Assembly: GCF_020510625.1 (NCBI RefSeq)
Contig: NZ_CP075191.1
Span: 2,456,001 to 2,520,000, forward strand
Origin: Ferribacterium limneticum
Lineage (GTDB): Bacteria; Pseudomonadota; Gammaproteobacteria; Burkholderiales; Rhodocyclaceae
Direction: 5' to 3'
DNA length: 64,000 nucleotides
Shown here: in pieces, positions 14,225 through 23,168 of the stretch
How positions within the stretch are numbered: position 1 is the first letter of the stretch
Layout of the letters: each line of letters begins with the position of its first letter
Notes under the pieces: generated by a model
What the model was told of the DNA's origin: nothing
Databases searched by the model: none
Seen by the model: only the letters and a program-made list of their open reading frames with translations
Translations under genes and position numbers: made by a program

Positions 14225-17200
14225 CTAGGCAGCATCCCTCATTTTCAAAGCTTCCTGGATATCCACTTCCACCACGCGCGACACGCCGGATTCCTGCATG
14301 GTGACGCCGACCAGCTGCTCGGCCATTTCCATCGCGATTTTATTATGGGAAATGAACAGGAACTGCGTTGCACCTGACATTTTCTTGACCATGGCGCAGA
14401 AACGTTCGGTATTGCTGTCGTCGAGCGGCGCATCAACCTCATCGAGCAGGCAAAACGGTGCCGGATTGAGCTGGAACATGGAAAACACCAGCGCGATCGC
14501 CGTCAGCGCCTTTTCGCCGCCGGACAGCAAGTGGATGGTCGAATTTTTCTTGCCTGGCGGCTGGGCGATGACCTGGACGCCGGCATCGAGGATTTCCTCG
14601 CCGGTCATCACCAGCTCTGCCCGACCGCCTCCGAACAATTCCGGGAACAGTTGCCCGAAATGGCCGTTGACCGTGTCGAAAGTGCTTTGCAGCAGGTCGC
14701 GCGTTTCGCGGTCGATGCGGCGAATGGCGTTTTCCAGCGTTTCCATCGCCTCGTTCAGGTCGGCCGCCTGCATGTCGAGGTAGCCCTTGCGCTCGGTGGC
14801 TGTTTCCAGCTCCTGCAAGGCGGCCATATTGACCGCACCAAGCTCGGCGATGGCGTTGGCCAGGCGGGTGATTTCGCCCTGCAAGGCCGGTGGTCGGGCG
14901 TTGCCGAGTTCGGTCTGAAGCGCTGCTTCGTCAGCGCCGGCTTCGACCAGCTGCTGAGCGAACTGCTCGGTATTGAGCGCCGCCGCCTGCTCCTTCAGCT
15001 TGAGGTCGCCGATGCGAACGCGCAGCGGCTCCAGGCCCTGCTCGATGCGCAGACGCTGTTCCTCGAAACCACGCAGCGCATTGGTCGCCGACTCCAGCGC
15101 ATCGCGCTTTTCAGCCAGCACCTTCTCGGCTGCCTGGCGCGCCTCCAGTGCCGCCTGCAAGGCACCTTCCATGACATCGGGTGGCGCTGCCTCGACTTGC
15201 TCGGCGCACTGCGCCCGGTCCTTCTCGATGCGATTCAGTTCGCGCTGAGCCGTCGCCTGCTGGGCGAAAACATCCTGCAACTTACCGTCGCTTTCCCGCA
15301 GCGAGAACTGCGCTTCGCGCAAGGCACGATCGAGATCGGCGTTGCGCTCACGCTCGGCACGCACGGCACGCTCGCACTCGTCGAGCCGCGACTGGGCACC
15401 ATGGACCAACACGCGGATGCGGCCCAGGCCGTCGCGGATTTCCTCGATGCGTTCATCGGCCGACATTTCCCGTTCGCGTTCGCCCTCTTCCTCCTCGGCC
15501 AGTTCAGCCAACTGCTCGGCGATGCGCTCTTTCTGTTCCTTGTAGCGCTCGATGGCCTGCGTCAGCTTGAGCACTTCCATCTGCACCGCATGTACACGCT
15601 GTTGGCGATCGGTGACGTACTGCCGAATCTCGCCCATTTCTTCCTGCTTGTCTTCGAGCTGCTCATCGAGCACCGCCTGTTGCTCGCGCAGGCTCTCGGC
15701 CTGCTCTTCGGCCAGGGCGACACCTTCGGCCAGGGCCTCGATTTCGCGCTGGCGCTCAAGCAAACCATGCTCGCCCTGATCCGGTGCAAAGAAAGTAACG
15801 CTGTTGCGGGTCAGCAGATCGCCGCCACGAGTCACCAGCAAGCCGCCATCCGGCAGTTCGCCGCGCCGGGTAAGCCCGTCAGCCAGCGATTCTGCCGTAC
15901 GCACGGCACCCAGCCAGTCGACCAGCACGCTGCGGATCGCCGGATCGTCGCTGCGCACGCGGGCCGCCAGCGTCGCTCCCGCGGCATCTGAATTCCCGCC
16001 TTCGCGGGAATGACTGGAGGCGCCAAGAACCACGGCCAGTCGGGCTTCCGGCCGGTCGTTAAGCCATTCGTCGATCTTGGCGGGGTCGTCACAGGCGATG
16101 GCGCTCAAGCGCTCGCGCAGCACAGCCTCGACCGCATCCTCCCAGCCGGCCTCGACTTGAATCCTCTGCCACAGCGGCGGTGCGCCTTCCAGATTGTGGC
16201 GGCGCAGCCATTCCGGCAGTTTGCCGGTCTGCTGGGTGCGCGCCTGCATCTGCTCCAGCGCGGCGCGGCGAGCCTGACCAGCGGCCAGCTCGCGCTCGAT
16301 GCGCTGCAACTCAGCCTGCGCTTCGCGACGGCGGGATTCCAGTTGCGGCAATTCCTGCTGGAGTTGTTGCAGATGGTCCTGGTCGCCAGCCAACTCCTCG
16401 CGCAGCAGGGCGAGTTCCTCTTCCTTTTCGGCCAGTTCCAGTTCGTCCGGCGCCTCGCCGAAGGTTTCCTCGCGCAAGCGTTCCCGGCGCTGGATGATCG
16501 CCTGCAGGGCGCGCTGGGCATGCGACTTGTTGGTCAGCTCGACTTCCAGCTTTTGTTCGCCACTGGTCGTTCGCGTTCGCAAACGCTGGAGTTCCTCCTG
16601 AGCCTGGGCATGGTCTTCCTCCACCTGCGGCGCAATATTCATCTGCTGGTGCAGACGCTCCTCGGCCTCTTCGACACGCAGCTTGGTGATTTCCTGGGTT
16701 TCTTCCCACTTCAGGCGATCTTCCGCCAGCCTCTCGGCCGTCTCGCTCCAGTGCTTCAGCTCGTCCTCAAGCTGAGCCAGGCGAGCTTCAAGCTGGCTGC
16801 GTGACTCGCGGCGATGGCGGATTTCCGCCTCCAGCCGGGCAACTTCGGCATTGGCCGTGTACATCTCGCTTTGTGCATTGTGCAAAGCATCGCCGGCGGC
16901 AAAATGGGCCTCACGCGTTTCCTCGGCACGCGCTTCGGTTTCGCGCAGTGCGGCGCTTTGCGCTTCAAGTTCGGTCACGGCCCGCTCGACTTCCAGCGAC
17001 AGCCGCTGCCGCTCGGCCTCGGCCTCACGCTTCTTGAGCAGCCACAATACCTGCTGGCGCTGGACCAGCTGTTCGTTCAGGCCCTGGTAGCGGCGCGCCA
17101 CTTCAGCCTGCACTTCCAGCCGCTCCATCTGGTTGCCGAGTTCCTGGCGGATATCCTCGACGCGCAGCAGATTTTCGCGGGTATCCTCCAGCCGGCCGTT

Positions 17201-17740
17201 GGTTTCCTTGCGCCGCTCCTTGTAGCGGGTAACGCCGGCTGCTTCTTCCAGGAATACACGCAGGTCGTCCGGCCGCGCCTCGATGATGCGCGAGATCATG
17301 CCCTGGCCGATGATGGCATAGGCACGCGGGCCGAGGCCGGTACCGAGAAAGAGGTCGGTAATGTCCTTGCGCCGGACTTTCAGGTTGTTGATGAAGTAAT
17401 CCGACTGCCCCTGCCGCGTCAGCGTGCGCTTGACCGACAGCTCGGTGTATTGCGACCACTGGCCGAGCGCCCGGCCGAGCAGGTTCTCGAAAATCAGCTC
17501 GACGGAAGCACGCGACACCGGCTTACGGTTCGACGAACCGTTGAAGATGACGTCCATCATCGACTCGCCGCGCAGCTCCGAGGCTTTCGATTCGCCCAGC
17601 ACCCAGCGCACGGCATCCATGATGTTGGATTTGCCGCAGCCATTGGGGCCGACGACGCCGACCAGCTGGCCGGGAACGGCCACAGCGGTTGGGTCGACGA
17701 AGGATTTGAAGCCGGCGAGTTTGAGTTTGGTGAGACGCAT
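14225..17740 (-). CDS. smc: chromosome segregation ATPase SMC
   Basis: Organises and segregates the chromosome with ScpA/ScpB. The 1171-residue product has an N-terminal Walker A (GPNGCGKSN), long coiled coils (about 170-500 and 670-1010), a hinge, then the ABC signature LLSGGEKAL and Walker B CLLDEVDAPLDD. The start at 17740 gives the canonical MRLTKLKLAGFKSF opening; further upstream open frame is spurious and overlaps the deaminase gene. Odd feature: residues about 576-583 (SSHSREGG) come from an inserted 20-bp palindromic repeat in frame in the hinge, listed separately. The hinge is variable enough that the protein is probably still functional. Confidence 0.96.
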   Translation of the reverse strand: MRLTKLKLAGFKSFVDPTAVAVPGQLVGVVGPNGCGKSNIMDAVRWVLGESKASELRGESMMDVIFNGSSNRKPVSRASVELIFENLLGRALGQWSQYTELSVKRTLTRQGQSDYFINNLKVRRKDITDLFLGTGLGPRAYAIIGQGMISRIIEARPDDLRVFLEEAAGVTRYKERRKETNGRLEDTRENLLRVEDIRQELGNQMERLEVQAEVARRYQGLNEQLVQRQQVLWLLKKREAEAERQRLSLEVERAVTELEAQSAALRETEARAEETREAHFAAGDALHNAQSEMYTANAEVARLEAEIRHRRESRSQLEARLAQLEDELKHWSETAERLAEDRLKWEETQEITKLRVEEAEERLHQQMNIAPQVEEDHAQAQEELQRLRTRTTSGEQKLEVELTNKSHAQRALQAIIQRRERLREETFGEAPDELELAEKEEELALLREELAGDQDHLQQLQQELPQLESRRREAQAELQRIERELAAGQARRAALEQMQARTQQTGKLPEWLRRHNLEGAPPLWQRIQVEAGWEDAVEAVLRERLSAIACDDPAKIDEWLNDRPEARLAVVLGASSHSREGGNSDAAGATLAARVRSDDPAIRSVLVDWLGAVRTAESLADGLTRRGELPDGGLLVTRGGDLLTRNSVTFFAPDQGEHGLLERQREIEALAEGVALAEEQAESLREQQAVLDEQLEDKQEEMGEIRQYVTDRQQRVHAVQMEVLKLTQAIERYKEQKERIAEQLAELAEEEEGEREREMSADERIEEIRDGLGRIRVLVHGAQSRLDECERAVRAERERNADLDRALREAQFSLRESDGKLQDVFAQQATAQRELNRIEKDRAQCAEQVEAAPPDVMEGALQAALEARQAAEKVLAEKRDALESATNALRGFEEQRLRIEQGLEPLRVRIGDLKLKEQAAALNTEQFAQQLVEAGADEAALQTELGNARPPALQGEITRLANAIAELGAVNMAALQELETATERKGYLDMQAADLNEAMETLENAIRRIDRETRDLLQSTFDTVNGHFGQLFPELFGGGRAELVMTGEEILDAGVQVIAQPPGKKNSTIHLLSGGEKALTAIALVFSMFQLNPAPFCLLDEVDAPLDDSNTERFCAMVKKMSGATQFLFISHNKIAMEMAEQLVGVTMQESGVSRVVEVDIQEALKMRDAA
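15992..16011. repeat. dRS3-like 20-bp palindromic repeat inside smc
   Basis: A perfect inverted repeat, 8-bp arms around a 4-base CTTC loop. It has the form ATTCCC-N8-GGGAAT that defines dRS3 repeats in Neisseria and recurs in other beta- and gammaproteobacteria. It lies in frame in the smc hinge coding region and reads as SHSREGG on the minus strand, a peptide often seen where this repeat is translated. Confidence 0.8.
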
Positions 17741-17840
17741 GCCTGATTGCGGCGGGGCAAATGCCCCCGCCATGTTGGGGGCCGTATAATAGCATCGACC
17801 TATTTGATCGACTTCGCAGTACCGTGGAGGGATCGCCCAG

Positions 17841-18314
17841 ATGAACCCGGATGACCAGTTTCTCGCCCGTGCCATCGAACTGGCGCGACAAGGCAGCGCA
17901 AGCGGCGAAGGCGGCCCGTTCGGTGCCGTCATCGTACGCGACGGCAAGATCATCGCCGAAGGCTGGAACCGCGTCGTCGCCAGCCACGACCCGACCGCCC
18001 ATGCCGAAATCGGCGCCATCCGCAGCGCTTGCGCCGCCCAGGATCATTTCCACCTGCACGGCTGCACCCTCTACGCTTCCAGCGAACCCTGCCCGATGTG
18101 CCTGTCGGCCGCCTACTGGGCACGCATCGAGCGCATCATCTTTGCCAACAGCCGGGCCGAAGCGGCCGCCATCGGCTTCTGCGACGACGAGTTGTACTGC
18201 GAACTGAACCGCCACTTCTCGGCACGCAGTATCGTCATGGAACACCATCCGCTGGCCGGTTCGCTGGAACCGCTGGAACGCTGGGCAGCCAATCCCGGTC
18301 GAATCCTCTATTGA
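17841..18314 (+). CDS. nucleoside/guanine deaminase, CDA superfamily
   Basis: Zinc-dependent deaminase of 157 residues. Metal and proton-relay residues are visible in HAEIGAI (His and catalytic Glu) and PCPMC (two Cys), with the preceding GGPFGAVIV typical of guanine deaminases and TadA-like enzymes. The C-terminal segment (ANSRAEAAAIGFCDDELYCEL) looks more like the guanine deaminase branch than tRNA-specific TadA, so purine catabolism or salvage is the better guess. It is transcribed divergently from smc. A good ribosome binding site (GGAGG) lies about ten bases before the ATG. Confidence 0.85.
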   Translation: MNPDDQFLARAIELARQGSASGEGGPFGAVIVRDGKIIAEGWNRVVASHDPTAHAEIGAIRSACAAQDHFHLHGCTLYASSEPCPMCLSAAYWARIERIIFANSRAEAAAIGFCDDELYCELNRHFSARSIVMEHHPLAGSLEPLERWAANPGRILY

Positions 18315-18330
18315 TCCGCCGGAGCCGACC

Positions 18331-18648
18331 ATGCCGTTCGCCGCCATTCCCCAGCGCGCGGAAACACTGCAGGTACTGCGCCTGATCAGCGATTTCGAAC
18401 CTATGCTGATGCTGAGCGGCGACGACGAAGGTTATGGCTCGCGCTGGACGCTATCCGGCCAGCAGGTGCAACCGGCCATCGCTCGTTACCTGATGGAATC
18501 TGGCTTCGTCGCCGAAATCGGCAAGACTGAATTCGGCGCCCGAAAGCTGGTGCTGACCGAAACGGGTAGCGATTTCCGGGAAAGGGGAATGAGGTGGTGG
18601 GCCGAACTGAATTTCCTGCAGAAACTGAAGATCACCCTGTTCGGCTAA
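18331..18648 (+). CDS. hypothetical protein, 105 aa
   Basis: Small soluble protein of no family I recognise, 16 bases after the deaminase and probably co-transcribed with it. It is predicted mixed alpha/beta, with a WTLSGQQVQPAIARYLMESGF stretch that could be a winged-helix-like fold, and a Trp-rich C-terminus. GC-rich codon use matches its neighbours. I cannot assign a function. Confidence 0.65.
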   Translation: MPFAAIPQRAETLQVLRLISDFEPMLMLSGDDEGYGSRWTLSGQQVQPAIARYLMESGFVAEIGKTEFGARKLVLTETGSDFRERGMRWWAELNFLQKLKITLFG

Positions 18649-18677
18649 GCGAATCGGAAAAATGCCGGACGCCCGGG

Positions 18678-19610
18678 CTAGCTCCCCTGCTTGGCCGAGG
18701 GCCGCGCCACAAACGCCACCGGTATGTGAGCCGTATGGCCGCCGCTGCTTTCCAGCACGAAATGCAATTCTCCCTGCTTGAAAACCCCCCGATAACGATG
18801 AGTCACCTCGCGACCAGGCCCCTCCCCCAGGACCTCCTGGCTATGCGTGATAAAACTCAGTTGCTCTCCATCCACGCGCCCCTGTTCCAGCATTCGTGGC
18901 AGGCCAAGATAGCTGGCAGTGCCGTGTATTTCGCCCTTGCTTAAATGCAGATCCAAAATCTCCGCGTGTTCAGCGCCCCAATCGTATTTCACCTGGGCAA
19001 CCCAGCGCCCGGACAAGGCTGGCGTCAATTGCCCGGAAGCAGGGCTACCCGCGTCAGGTGATCGCTCCGGCCAAAGCCCTTTCAAGCCAAGCGCCACCAG
19101 AGCGACCAAGACCAAGCCGGCCAATCCCCAAGGCATGGAAAAGCGTCGCCTGACAGGAGAGAAGGACGAAATCAGCTCGACCAGACGCGCCACATCCGAA
19201 CCCCAAGCCGCGTCCGACAAAACGAAGGACTGGCGGCGGGCCAGCTCCTCAATGGCCGGTGGCAAATCCTTTTCCGTTGGCATCGAAGCCCCATCAACCA
19301 GCACCGGTAGCACCACCTTGCCCGATGCCAGCCCGGCCTGAATCTCCCGCCGGACAAAGTCATCCGGCTCGTCCAGTCGGCGAACACCGTTCCGGCTCGC
19401 CGTCAGCCAAGCCGGGCCGATCATGACCAGCATCACATCGACAGATTTCAGCTGTTTTTCGATGGTCAGGACGAAATCCTGCCCCGGATGAATATCCTCG
19501 ATATCCCGAAATACGTTGTCCGCACCAAAAGCTGAGGCCAGCGCGTCGGCCAGTCGCCCGGCGAACCCGGCCAAGTCGTCGCGACGATAACTAATGAATA
19601 TTCCAGACAT
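18678..19610 (-). CDS. membrane-anchored TIR-domain protein
   Basis: The 310-residue product has an N-terminal TIR domain (IFISYRRDD at residues 4-12; VFRDIEDIHPG; MLVMIGPAWL; DFVRREIQAGL, whose Glu is the candidate NADase residue). Then come a single transmembrane helix (WGLAGLVLVALVALGLKGLW, about 163-182) and a C-terminal beta-rich domain predicted outside the cytoplasm. The start at 19610 is chosen because GGAGGG lies seven bases upstream. Bacterial TIR domains commonly cleave NAD in immunity or act in signalling; which applies here is not shown. It lies in a patch of accessory genes beside a toxin-antitoxin module. Confidence 0.82.
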   Translation of the reverse strand: MSGIFISYRRDDLAGFAGRLADALASAFGADNVFRDIEDIHPGQDFVLTIEKQLKSVDVMLVMIGPAWLTASRNGVRRLDEPDDFVRREIQAGLASGKVVLPVLVDGASMPTEKDLPPAIEELARRQSFVLSDAAWGSDVARLVELISSFSPVRRRFSMPWGLAGLVLVALVALGLKGLWPERSPDAGSPASGQLTPALSGRWVAQVKYDWGAEHAEILDLHLSKGEIHGTASYLGLPRMLEQGRVDGEQLSFITHSQEVLGEGPGREVTHRYRGVFKQGELHFVLESSGGHTAHIPVAFVARPSAKQGS

Positions 19611-19739
19611 CGGGTAGCCCTCCATGACAGGACGGTTTTACGCTCGAAACGGTTGAACAGCGTCTGCGAAGCTTTAGCCCGGCTGACTCAGGTCGACACC
19701 AAAAATCAGCGATTTTAGGAAGCGATCAGAAAGCAAGCT

Positions 19740-20054
19740 TCATGAATTGATCGGCTGCGCCACCAGACGAACACCGAGTGCCGCACAAACCTTGCTGACG
19801 GTTTCAAAACGCGGGCTGGCATTCGGGCGCAGCGCCTTGTAGAGCGCCTCCCGGGTGATACCGGAAGCCTTGGCCACCTCGGTCATGCCACGAGCGCGCG
19901 CCGCCACACCCAGGGCGTGGGCGAGCTCAGCCATGTCGCCATCGGCAATAGTCTGGTTCAGGTACTCCGAAATCGCCACTTCGCTGTCCAGATATTCGGC
20001 CAGATCAAATTCGGGCAGACCCACAGGGTCAATTTTCTTGGTCATCACCATCAC
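19740..20054 (-). CDS. HigA-like antitoxin (XRE-type HTH)
   Basis: The 104-residue protein contains a helix-turn-helix (ALGVAARARGMTEVAKASGITREALYKAL, about 47-75), followed by SPRFETVSKVCAALGVRL as in putative addiction-module antidotes. Its first codon overlaps the last codon of the toxin gene (ATGA). Two extra Met codons nearby (MMVM) leave the exact start ambiguous by a few residues. It would neutralise the toxin and bind the operator upstream of the pair. Symbol withheld because several HigA-like subfamilies exist. Confidence 0.85.
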   Translation of the reverse strand: MMVMTKKIDPVGLPEFDLAEYLDSEVAISEYLNQTIADGDMAELAHALGVAARARGMTEVAKASGITREALYKALRPNASPRFETVSKVCAALGVRLVAQPINS

Positions 20055-20347
20055 TCCTTGATCGTCGCCGCCAACTTCACGGCTCGGGCTAGATCGGCGG
20101 CCTGCGTCGATTTTTCGCCACCGCCCAGCATCACAATCAAAAACGCTCCGCGCTGCACGTAATACATCCGCCAGCCCGGCCCGAAATGCTCACGCATCTC
20201 GAATACGCCATGACCGACCGCCTTCACATCGCCAAGATTGCCACGCTGAACCTTGTCCAACCGACGGACCAAGCGGATCAGCGTCGACTTGTACTTCAGA
20301 GCGCTTAGCCACTCGGTAAATTCAGGCAGGGTTTTGATCGAATACAT
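20051..20347 (-). CDS. RelE/HigB-type toxin
   Basis: The 98-residue product matches the short RelE/ParE-superfamily 'addiction module killer' type: TLPEFTEWLSALK at the N-terminus, IRLVRRLDKVQRGNLGDVK, then FGPGWRMYYVQRG and a GGGEKSTQ segment before the C-terminal helix. Toxins of this group usually cut ribosome-bound mRNA. The toxin gene precedes the antitoxin gene, as in HigBA systems. A perfect inverted repeat sits seven bases before its start codon and is the likely autoregulatory operator. Confidence 0.86.
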   Translation of the reverse strand: MYSIKTLPEFTEWLSALKYKSTLIRLVRRLDKVQRGNLGDVKAVGHGVFEMREHFGPGWRMYYVQRGAFLIVMLGGGEKSTQAADLARAVKLAATIKE

Positions 20348-20354
20348 AGGTGAA

Positions 20355-20374
20355 TTGTAATCGTTCGATTACAA
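20355..20374. promoter_or_regulatory. operator palindrome of the HigBA-like module
   Basis: Perfect inverted repeat with 9-base arms (TTGTAATCG and CGATTACAA) and a two-base centre, immediately upstream of the toxin start at 20347. Size and position fit an antitoxin-dimer binding site covering the promoter. Confidence 0.75.
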
Positions 20375-20422
20375 CAATCAAGGTTCACGAGAACGAAACA
20401 TCTCCATACCGTCTGGGCAGCT

Positions 20423-21427
20423 CTAATGGGCAGCCTGGGCAGATAGACGGCGAATGATCAGCTCTTCGCCCTTCTTGTCCATCACGTATATTTCGCCGGT
20501 GTTCTTGGCAATACTGAAACGCATCGAGATCGGCAACTCCGTCAGAATTTCTGCCTGCTTGCCCTCGCGATTGGTTCGCACCAAATACCATAGGTAGTTG
20601 CCACCGCCTGGATTGGCCTTGGCCGAGACGAAATACAGGTTGCCCAATGAATCGCGTAGCGGATTAGAGAAATCAAAAATACTGCTACTTTGATCGATAG
20701 CAAGAAGAGACATCCGGCCTGTGGCCAGTTCGTACATGAACAAGGCATTTCTGGATTCCTTACCTTGAGCATCCTTGATATGTTTACTGAAATTGGGTGT
20801 GGCGTGAAATAGCACGGTAGCTTGTGTTTCGTCACCCTTGGCGGCTTGATAAAACTCTTCGTGGGTCAGCCGGGTTTCTTGGCCGCTAGCCAAGTCGACG
20901 GCATATAGGTCGTAGCGGCTGGCCGGAGTTTTGCCACTCTCCCGTTTTGCTCCCTTGAAGTAGAAGACCCTTTTGCCGTCTGCCGAAAAAAACGGGGAAA
21001 ACTTGACCCCATCCCCCGCTGCAATGCTTCGTCGCTGCCAGGAGCCGACCTCAAGAAGCTCAATTTCCATACCATCGAGGCTGTAAACGTTGTTCCGCAC
21101 CTCTGCCGACACCACGGCAAGCTGCTTGCCGTCGGGAGACCAAGCGGGAAAACCGAAATTGCGCCCCACTCCCTCCGGAATCATCGCAGTGACCCCTGAA
21201 CGCAAATCCAGCAAACGCAAGCCGTGGGTCATTCGATCCGTCGTGAAAACAAGCTGCTGCCCATCAGGCGACACCGCCAGCCTTCCCTTTTTTGCCTCGA
21301 GCCCGGTGCGATAAATTTTCTCTGCCTCGGCGAAAGCTACTGGGCAAGATATCGCGGCGAACGCAAATATCAGCATGCACGACGATATCCCGCGCATCCA
21401 ACGTACAAGAAACGGCGTCAGATTCAT
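20423..21427 (-). CDS. exported TolB-like beta-propeller protein
   Basis: The 334-residue product has an N-terminal signal peptide (MLIFAFAAISCPVAFA, cleavage after about residue 33) and then WD40/PD40-type repeats recognisable as SPDGQQLVF, SPDGKQLAV and SADGKRVFYF. It is likely a periplasmic six-bladed propeller without a visible catalytic motif. The ATG at 21427 is preferred over 21460 because a GGGAA box precedes it and the signal peptide then starts properly. No partner gene is adjacent, so its role is unknown. Confidence 0.72.
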   Translation of the reverse strand: MNLTPFLVRWMRGISSCMLIFAFAAISCPVAFAEAEKIYRTGLEAKKGRLAVSPDGQQLVFTTDRMTHGLRLLDLRSGVTAMIPEGVGRNFGFPAWSPDGKQLAVVSAEVRNNVYSLDGMEIELLEVGSWQRRSIAAGDGVKFSPFFSADGKRVFYFKGAKRESGKTPASRYDLYAVDLASGQETRLTHEEFYQAAKGDETQATVLFHATPNFSKHIKDAQGKESRNALFMYELATGRMSLLAIDQSSSIFDFSNPLRDSLGNLYFVSAKANPGGGNYLWYLVRTNREGKQAEILTELPISMRFSIAKNTGEIYVMDKKGEELIIRRLSAQAAH

Positions 21428-21519
21428 TTGGTTTTCCCGGTTGTTAATCTGCATTGTCATAGAGCATCGACCAAAAATGGGAGAATTTGCAACGCCGGGG
21501 CACGCTCCGTGCTCAAACC

Positions 21520-21903
21520 CTATCTCCTGCGGTCAACCCGAAAAATCAGCCGATTTCCAAATTTATCCTCGCCGCTGCCCTCGAACGAGCGGCAGGTGAT
21601 CGCCGTCCACCGCACCGCCACTTCGCGGCCATCGCTGCAACGAACGATGCCCTTCCCGCTCTCTCCCTCGCAGCTGCCGGGTATTGGCGAACTGTCCGGC
21701 GGCGTCAGTTGTCCATCGCATTGCAGTTGCCCGTCACGGCCGACCAGCGCGAAACGTCCGCCACCGCTGGCATTGCCGGGAAAGCCCTTGCCCCGCATCT
21801 CTCCGGGCACGTCGCTCAGGCTGCCGCGAGCCTGATAACCAACGGCACATGCCGCCAGCAGCGAGACGGCAAGAATCAGGCAGGGGAAAGCATATTTGTT
21901 CAC
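21520..21903 (-). CDS. small secreted lipoprotein
   Basis: The 127-residue protein begins with a lipoprotein signal: MNKYAFPCLILAVSLLAAC, lipobox LAAC with Cys19. The mature part is Gly/Ser-rich with further Cys residues (QCDG, GSCEG, VRCSDG, ITCRS) that could form disulfides. No known family recognised. It is transcribed away from dapC and separated from the propeller gene by about 90 bases. Confidence 0.7.
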   Translation of the reverse strand: MNKYAFPCLILAVSLLAACAVGYQARGSLSDVPGEMRGKGFPGNASGGGRFALVGRDGQLQCDGQLTPPDSSPIPGSCEGESGKGIVRCSDGREVAVRWTAITCRSFEGSGEDKFGNRLIFRVDRRR

Positions 21904-21961
21904 GAGGCAGCGAAACCGTTTTCAGGGATAATCCGCTTTTTACACCCATTCGACGCCCGAC

Positions 21962-23152
21962 GTGAATCCGCACCTCGCCCAACTCCAGCCTTACCCCTTC
22001 GAAAAACTGCGCGCCCTGTTTGCCGGCGTGACGCCGAATCCGCAACTCAAGGAGATCAAGCTCTCCATCGGCGAGCCGCAGCACGCGACACCGCAATTCA
22101 TCATGGATGCGCTGGCCGGCGGCCTGAAGGGCCTGGCCAACTATCCAACCACCCAGGGCGTGCCGATGCTGCGCCAGGCCATCGCCGCGTGGTGCGACCG
22201 CCGCTATGGCGTTTTCCTGAATCCGGAAACCGAAATCCTGCCGGTCAATGGTTCCCGCGAGGCGCTGTTCTCCTTCGCCCAGACGGTCATCGACCCCAGC
22301 CGCGGCCATGTGCCGCTGATCGTCAGCCCGAACCCGTTCTACCAAATCTACGAAGGCGCCGCCTACCTGTCCGGCGCTGAGCCGCGCTTCCTGAACAACC
22401 TGCCGGACAACGATTTCGCCTTCGATTACGCCAGCCTGAGCGAAGAAGAATGGTCGCGCGTCCAGCTGTTCTATGTCTGCTCGCCCGGCAACCCAACCGG
22501 CAAGGTGCTTTCGCTGGACGATTGGAAAACCCTGTTCGCGCTGTCCGACAAGTACGGCTTCATCATCGCTTCCGACGAATGCTATTCGGAAATCTATTTC
22601 GACGAAGCCAACCCGCCGATCGGCGGCCTCCAGGCAGCCAAACTGCTCGGCCGTACGAACGAACGGCTGGTCATGTTCTCCAGTCTGTCCAAGCGTTCCA
22701 ACGTGCCGGGCATGCGTTCCGGCTTCGTCGCCGGCGACGAGAAGATTCTCAAGAAATTCCTGCTCTACCGCACCTACCACGGCTGCGCCATGGCACCGCC
22801 GGTGCAGACCGCCTCCGTCGCTGCCTGGAACGACGAAGCGCACGTGCTCGACAACCGCAACCAGTACCGCGAGAAGTTTGCCGCCTGCACGCCGCTGATC
22901 GCCGAAGTGCTCGACACCGGCATGCCGGACGCCAGCTTCTACCTGTGGGCGAAGACGCCCATCGCCGATACCGAGTTCGCCCGCGGCCTGCTCGAACACT
23001 ATAATGTCGTGGTCCTGCCCGGCAGCTTCCTGGCGCGCGAAGTGCGCGGCGTCAATCCCGGGGCCAACTTCGTTCGCATCGCGCTGGTCGCATCGCTGGC
23101 GGAATGCCTCGAAGCCACCCAACGCATCCGCCAATTTGCCCAACAATTGTAA
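21962..23152 (+). CDS. dapC: succinyldiaminopimelate transaminase
   Basis: PLP aminotransferase of the succinylase branch of lysine/meso-diaminopimelate synthesis. The 396-residue product has the class I fold: [27 protein letters not shown] and the PLP lysine in [11 protein letters not shown]. The start is GTG at 21962, at the edge of the conserved [16 protein letters not shown] opening. dapD follows 16 bases later and dapE comes after pilU, so three DAP steps are clustered, supporting dapC over other transaminases. Confidence 0.92.
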   Translation: MNPHLAQLQPYPFEKLRALFAGVTPNPQLKEIKLSIGEPQHATPQFIMDALAGGLKGLANYPTTQGVPMLRQAIAAWCDRRYGVFLNPETEILPVNGSREALFSFAQTVIDPSRGHVPLIVSPNPFYQIYEGAAYLSGAEPRFLNNLPDNDFAFDYASLSEEEWSRVQLFYVCSPGNPTGKVLSLDDWKTLFALSDKYGFIIASDECYSEIYFDEANPPIGGLQAAKLLGRTNERLVMFSSLSKRSNVPGMRSGFVAGDEKILKKFLLYRTYHGCAMAPPVQTASVAAWNDEAHVLDNRNQYREKFAACTPLIAEVLDTGMPDASFYLWAKTPIADTEFARGLLEHYNVVVLPGSFLAREVRGVNPGANFVRIALVASLAECLEATQRIRQFAQQL

Positions 23153-23168
23153 TCAGAGAGAACTGAAC

